Shown one piece after another: positions 59,850 to 64,000 of a DNA stretch of 64,000 bases (position 1 is its first letter; the number at the start of each line of letters is the position of its first letter). The stretch lies in NCBI GenBank assembly GCA_025618425.1, contig CM046842.1, positions 30,059,581 to 30,123,580 of the forward strand, read 5' to 3'. The notes beneath the pieces are model-generated. The model was not told the DNA's origin, made no database searches, and saw only the letters and a program-made list of their open reading frames with translations. The translations under genes and the position numbers were made by a program. This DNA comes from Heliocidaris tuberculata. Lineage: Eukaryota > Echinodermata > Echinoidea > Camarodonta > Echinometridae.

Positions 59850-60360
59850 CATAATTGGCAATTTTTGCATATTCAATGAGCTGTGACATCTGACCTTTGA
59901 CTTACATACTCGACAACATTACTTACGTTATCGAATGGAAACCACTTTTTCACATACATTAATAGCTATTTTCGCATATTTAATGAACTGTGAACTTTGA
60001 CCTTTGACCTACATACTCGAAGATCGAACTTGAGCTATATCTTTATACCATGTACCTTCTTCCCAAATTTCATTACAATCTGTCTAACATTAAAGTTAGA
60101 ACGGAAACCACATTTTCAGATACATAAAATAATTAGCTATTTTCCCATATATAATGAGCTATGAACTTTGACCTTTAACCTATATACTCCAAAATCACAC
60201 TTTGGCTGTATTTTGATACCATTTTCCGTCACACCAAATTTCACTAAAATCCGTTGAAAATTACTGAAGTTATTGAACGGAAACCACATTTTTACATACA
60301 CAATTACATGTAGCTATTTTCGCATATTTAATGAGCTATGACATACTCTAAGATTGGACT
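59850..60360. repeat. ~150-170 bp tandem repeat, about three units
   Basis: Repeated landmarks are TTTCGCATATTTAATGAGCT, GAACTTTGACCTTTGACC, TACATACTCGA and GAACGGAAACCACATTTT. Each unit is diverged. No coding region. Confidence 0.75.
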
Positions 60361-60368
60361 TACACAAT

Positions 60369-60549
60369 GGACTGCTTTGTGTTAACTGCATACCGCACTT
60401 GGTCCAAGAACACCTCACCCGTCCACTGATCTCTCCCTCGTCCACTAGTCAGATCGAAAACGCGTCCAACATGATATTGCCGTCTTCTCTAAAACGTGAA
60501 CCTTGCTTCACCTACTTTGTATGCAGTTAACACAAAGGCAGTCCATTGT
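60369..60549. mobile_element. MITE CAATGGACTGC
   Basis: A ~180-bp element with ends CAATGGACTGCTTTGTGTTA and, at the right, TAACACAAAGGCAGTCCATTG. Its GTATGCAGTTAACACAAAG arms extend the inverted repeat to about 30 bp. Confidence 0.8.
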
Positions 60550-62224
60550 AGCTGGGAGGATCTAGGACAGCCTTCACGTTGACACTATCGAAGACCTTCT
60601 ACTGTTTTACCAATGGAAGAAGAATTTCCTTATATGGATAGTAAATGCTATACTTATACTTCAGCTTATTCTTATACTTATACTTATGTTGGAGGATACA
60701 AAATTGACCCTCCTTTGTGTTAATAAACAATGTGTTCTGAAACAAAAATAAAGAGTTATTTCATGAGACAAGAAATAATAGTTGTTGCCAATGGCAGTTG
60801 ATTTCAACATCAACAACTCTATTCTTACTACGTTTCATTTGAAAATGAAGCTCAGTATGTTACATTTCAAAGCACATCTTGTACATGATCACAGTATGGC
60901 TTGAACGCCTATGTCTGCGTATCGCCCTTGCCTGCGTGATTCTGGTAAAACAAAACACACAACGTACACAAACTTTTCCTCTTTATTATAGCAATGTATA
61001 TATTCATGCAAAAAAAGGGTAAAATATATTGAGAAAATATCTTATTTCAGTGATCTTATTCGCAAGCCTCGAAATGCTGTCTTTTGTGTAAAAAATCCTG
61101 AACTGCTTGTAAACTGAATGAGTGTGCAGACATGGCTACTGTCATATTTGCAATGTCAAAATCACATGACTGCCTTTTCTTATCAAGTGAAAATGGTATC
61201 ATTCTTGCTCAAATTTTGCCGAGATTTTTCACACACTTGCTTGTGAAAATATCTGGAATAGATATGAAATTAAGTATTAGAAAAACATAAAAGAAGATCT
61301 TGTTCAATTTCAAGTCAAATCTTAGGTGCGCAGACATAGAGCTCCCCATCATACACTGTATATATCTTGGCTGTAGAAAATGTAAAAAATTGGGACCTAC
61401 GTGTATATAATGTACAAAGGCAAAAATATGCAAAAAATGTGTTACTGGAAAGATTACAAAGTGTAAATAATAAATTGCAATTGTCTTGGTAAATGTATGG
61501 AGTGTTCATATTCAGGATGGTCCACAAGGGGTTTTAACATGTAACAGCGACAGGTTTGAATTTTGAAACCACAGGTTTGAAAATCGGAGACAGGTTCAGA
61601 TCTCTTAACTATCTCATATTCAAACCACATTAATCATGAAATATTAGTCGTAAAATCTGTTTCAAAATGCTCAAAATATGCCTGATATTGCACCAGAAAG
61701 CCTCAGAGAACCACATAACTTCCAGGGCCGTCAAGGAGGCTCTGGACTCCGGCTGCAAGGGACGTTGCACTTCGCATGATACATCAGTTCATACTTTTTC
61801 CCAGTTGCAATTATGCATGTTTGAATTTTTGTTGGTGGACCACTCTACATATTATGTGCCACTTATTTATCATTTTTTCTTCTTATATAATCTACACTGT
61901 AGCATACTAAAGAGTTCTGTATCAAGCTCAAACTCGGTGCCTCTTTTGGTTATCTTTTCTCTTCTCTCTCTCTCTCTCTCTAATTGTGCTTAATATAAGA
62001 CATAATGTATCAATTAATCTCTCTCATTCCTAATATTAACCAGTCATTTATTCAACCTTGGAATATTTACGTTTACGTCAGATGTAATATTGCATTATGA
62101 TTAAATACTTTTTTGAGAAATTTGGTGTAAATAAACAAGTAAATAAACATGGCTAATGTATATTTTTTTGCAAGTTTGTCAAATATGCCTGCATATATCT
62201 TGTTGTCATAGTCTTAAGAGAACC

Positions 62225-62893
62225 TGGGTCCTGTTTTATGAAACTTGTTATCAATAACAAGTTGCAATAATTGATATAAGCTACTGAAATCCTTGCATCT
62301 GATTGGCTGAGAGCAAATTTGTCATAGAAATTTGGTAGTTGTTATTGATAACAAGTTTTATGAAACAGGGTCCTGGGCCCCGTTGCATAAAACTTACGGT
62401 TAATGGTAACTCTGCTATCAATGGTAACTACCATGGTAACATCACTCAACAGCCAATCAAAATCAAGGTTTCCATGGGAGTTACCATTGATGGCAAAGTT
62501 ACCGTTAATGGTAAGTTTTATGCAACGGGGCCCAGGAAACTGTTTCATAAAACTTGTTATCAATAACAACTACCAAATTTCTATGACAAATTTGCTCTCA
62601 GCCAATCAGATGCAAGGATTTCAGTAGCTTATATCAATTATTGCAACTTGTTATTGATAACAAGTTTCATGAAACAGGGCCCAGGTGCTTGTGGAAAGAG
62701 AATGTCTTGTCATTATAGCATTTCACATCACATCTGGGCCCCATTTCATAAAACTTGTTATCAGTAACAACTGCCACATTTCTACATGTATGATAAATTT
62801 GCTCTCAGCCAATCAGATGCAAGGATTTTAGTAGCCTATAACAGTTACTGCAACCTTTTACTGATAACATGTTTTATGAAACAGGGCCCAGGC
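62225..62893. mobile_element. Cluster of four hairpin MITEs
   Basis: Three GGGCCC-type hairpins (about 62225-62375, 62533-62685, 62733-62893) surround a different one (62376-62535). The latter has ends GGGCCCCGTTGCATAAAACT and AGTTTTATGCAACGGGGCCC and internal TTACCGTTAATGGTAA-type repeats. The copy at 62733-62893 has TACATGTA at 62783-62790 where its sisters have TA. Open frames here are mirror-image artefacts of the palindromes. Confidence 0.8.
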
Positions 62894-63560
62894 CTTCGCA
62901 GACCTGCCATTTTGAAATTGACATACAAAGGCCAAACTAAGCCCTTCTGACTATTCATTTCATAAGATGCTTCCTCAAGGATAATCTGATTTACATGCAG
63001 CAAGTACAAATACCTGTGTATCAGTATACAAAATAAGCACTTGAATTAAATGCAATATTATATAGGTTGGTATGAAGATCTGCCATTTTGTCACTGATGT
63101 AAGCCAGTTTGTAATTAATACATGGGACAAATGACCCCGATATGACCCTTATTTGTATGCGCATGCACATCTGTTTCAGTGGATACGCTACTTGTTCAAC
63201 AAGTAAAATCATACCGGTGCGTGCATCACGGTGCGCACACTATGAAAGTGTATAATAAAGGTCAATTGTACTCGGTGCAAATGCCTTTATCTGCACGTGC
63301 GCAAATTTTGTAATCATGAACTGGCTTATCTGAAGGGCTAAACTAACTACATGTAAGTCCTGATGATTATTAATTTCATAAGATTTTTTCTACAAGTACA
63401 GTACATAAATGAATAAATGAATATGTGTATCAGCGAACAGAATAAGCCTTTACCTCAGACGCAATCCTGTAGCCTGGCACAAAGACCTGCCATTTTGACA
63501 TTGGCATTTGAAGGGCCAAACTAATGCCTTCTGAATATTCATTTCATAAGATGCTTCCCC
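62890..63560. repeat. Tandem duplications around BAF53 exon a donor
   Basis: Repeated blocks include GACCTGCCATTTTG (62904-, 63080-, 63485-) and TTCATTTCATAAGATGCTTCC (62957-, 63538-, and a variant at 63371-). Together with GTGTATCAG...AATAAGC blocks they show at least three serial copies of exon-tail plus intron DNA. Nothing else recognisable is present here. Confidence 0.7.
63440..63480 (-). pseudogene. Decayed duplicate of BAF53 exon a 3' end
   Basis: The minus strand reads PGYRIASE followed by GTAAAG, against PAYRIASK and GTAAGG in the functional exon. The flanking intron (ending near 63605 for the real exon) is repeated too: ATCAGCGAACAGAATAAGC occurs at both. A third, more decayed copy lies at 63015-63095. 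Confidence 0.8.
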
Positions 63561-63626
63561 TACCATAGTCCATTATGCATGGGGCACAATGAAATATGAG
63601 TATCAGCGAACAGAATAAGCCCTTAC

Positions 63627-63733
63627 CTTAGATGCTATCCTGTAGGCTGGGACGACCTCTATCCTCTCATCTTCAAAGAACTCCTTACATTGCATGCTGA
63701 TGAAGTCACCTCCTAATGGACTCTTTACAATAG
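63627..63733 (-). CDS. ACTL6A: BAF53/ACTL6-like exon a (first exon in window)
   Basis: This is an internal coding exon of an actin-like 6 (BAF53/Arp4-type) nuclear actin-related protein, a shared subunit of SWI/SNF (BAF), INO80 and TIP60/NuA4-type chromatin complexes. The minus strand reads [14 protein letters not shown] and ends PAYRIASK, matching the central BAF53 segment GIVKSPLAGDFITMQ...MIASK as I recall it for vertebrates. The acceptor is CTTACAG and the donor GTAAGG. The exon begins with two bases of a split codon, probably Ala, and ends in phase 0. The next exon is 33.1 kb away. Partial decayed copies of this exon lie on both sides. Upstream exons (roughly 180 residues) are outside the window. 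Whether it is orthologous to ACTL6A or ACTL6B is not decidable; invertebrates generally have a single gene. Confidence 0.93.
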
Positions 63734-63822
63734 CTGTAAGATAAGACAGTATTCACAGTAGTGAATGTAGATATATGAATATTCATATCATGACTACTCA
63801 AAAGCATGAATATTGAGACGTA

Positions 63823-63872
63823 ACTCCCTACATTGCATATGAAGTCACCCCCTAATGGACTCTCTACAATGG
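63823..63872 (-). pseudogene. Decayed duplicate of BAF53 exon a 5' part
   Basis: On the minus strand an intact acceptor (CTTGTCTGACAG) leads into a near copy of exon a: AIVESPLGGDF, then a 4-base deletion relative to exon a that shifts the frame. The intron just upstream is also duplicated. The usual exon continuation and donor are missing. It lies about 140 bp upstream of the true exon and could compete as a splice acceptor. Confidence 0.8.
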
Positions 63873-64000
63873 CTGTCAGACAAGACAGTACATATCATTA
63901 ATATTCAAAATATAAACTTACAAAAGCATCTATGATCCTGGCCATAATTGACAGGTATTTTGTCTACATTTATACTGACAAAAGAACATTGGAGCTATGT

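Noticed and set aside
62339..62569. Paired 75-codon frames on both strands with matching sequences
   Set aside because: Mirror translations of a palindromic MITE.

Overview
This is a eukaryotic (metazoan) window, most likely an echinoderm and probably a sea urchin. The evidence is an intronless Toll-like receptor (TLR) of the kind that is massively expanded in echinoids, a metazoan actin-like 6 (BAF53) gene in many short exons, tRNA-derived SINEs, and intergenic DNA packed with short inverted-repeat transposons and simple repeats. The species cannot be fixed from the sequence alone.

There are three gene-level entities. (1) The C-terminal ~246 codons of an ACTL6/BAF53-type nuclear actin-related protein lie on the minus strand in seven exons, from 63733 down to the stop codon at 22585-22587. 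All junctions keep frame and use GT-AG. The 5' exons lie beyond the right edge. (2) A complete single-exon TLR (909 codons) is at 35962-38691 on the plus strand. (3) A tandem copy of it at 51819-54546 is broken by two frameshifts. Both TLR copies sit head to tail inside one 33.1-kb intron of the BAF53-like gene, on the opposite strand.

Layout. 1-9.9 kb: no gene, old transposons, and a very dense cluster of the palindrome TACATGTA. 9.9-16.4 kb: G/C-run-rich repeats, a pure GAA tract, an hAT-type MITE with an intact target duplication, and 22-bp and 16-bp-type minisatellites. 17-22 kb: several inverted-repeat MITEs. 22.5-30.5 kb: six BAF53-like exons, several flanked by decayed tandem copies of their own edges, a 1.35-kb pyrimidine-only minisatellite and ATC/ACC microsatellites. 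30.5-63.6 kb: the giant intron holding the TLR pair, LINE fragments, a ~97-bp tandem array, an inverted pair of ~600-bp transposons with 10-bp target duplications, and a three-level nest of elements at 56.3-58.7 kb. 62.2-62.9 kb: a run of hairpin MITEs. 62.9-63.9 kb: serial copies of BAF53 exon edges.

The most interesting signal is TACATGTA. Comparing the two TLR copies, and different copies of the same MITE families, shows several places where a plain TA in one copy is TACATGTA in the other: a net gain of exactly 6 bp. That is the form expected of an excision footprint of a TA-targeting transposon with CA...TG ends, and it offers a testable explanation for the abundance of the motif. The second notable theme is repeated tandem duplication of exon boundaries in the BAF53-like gene.
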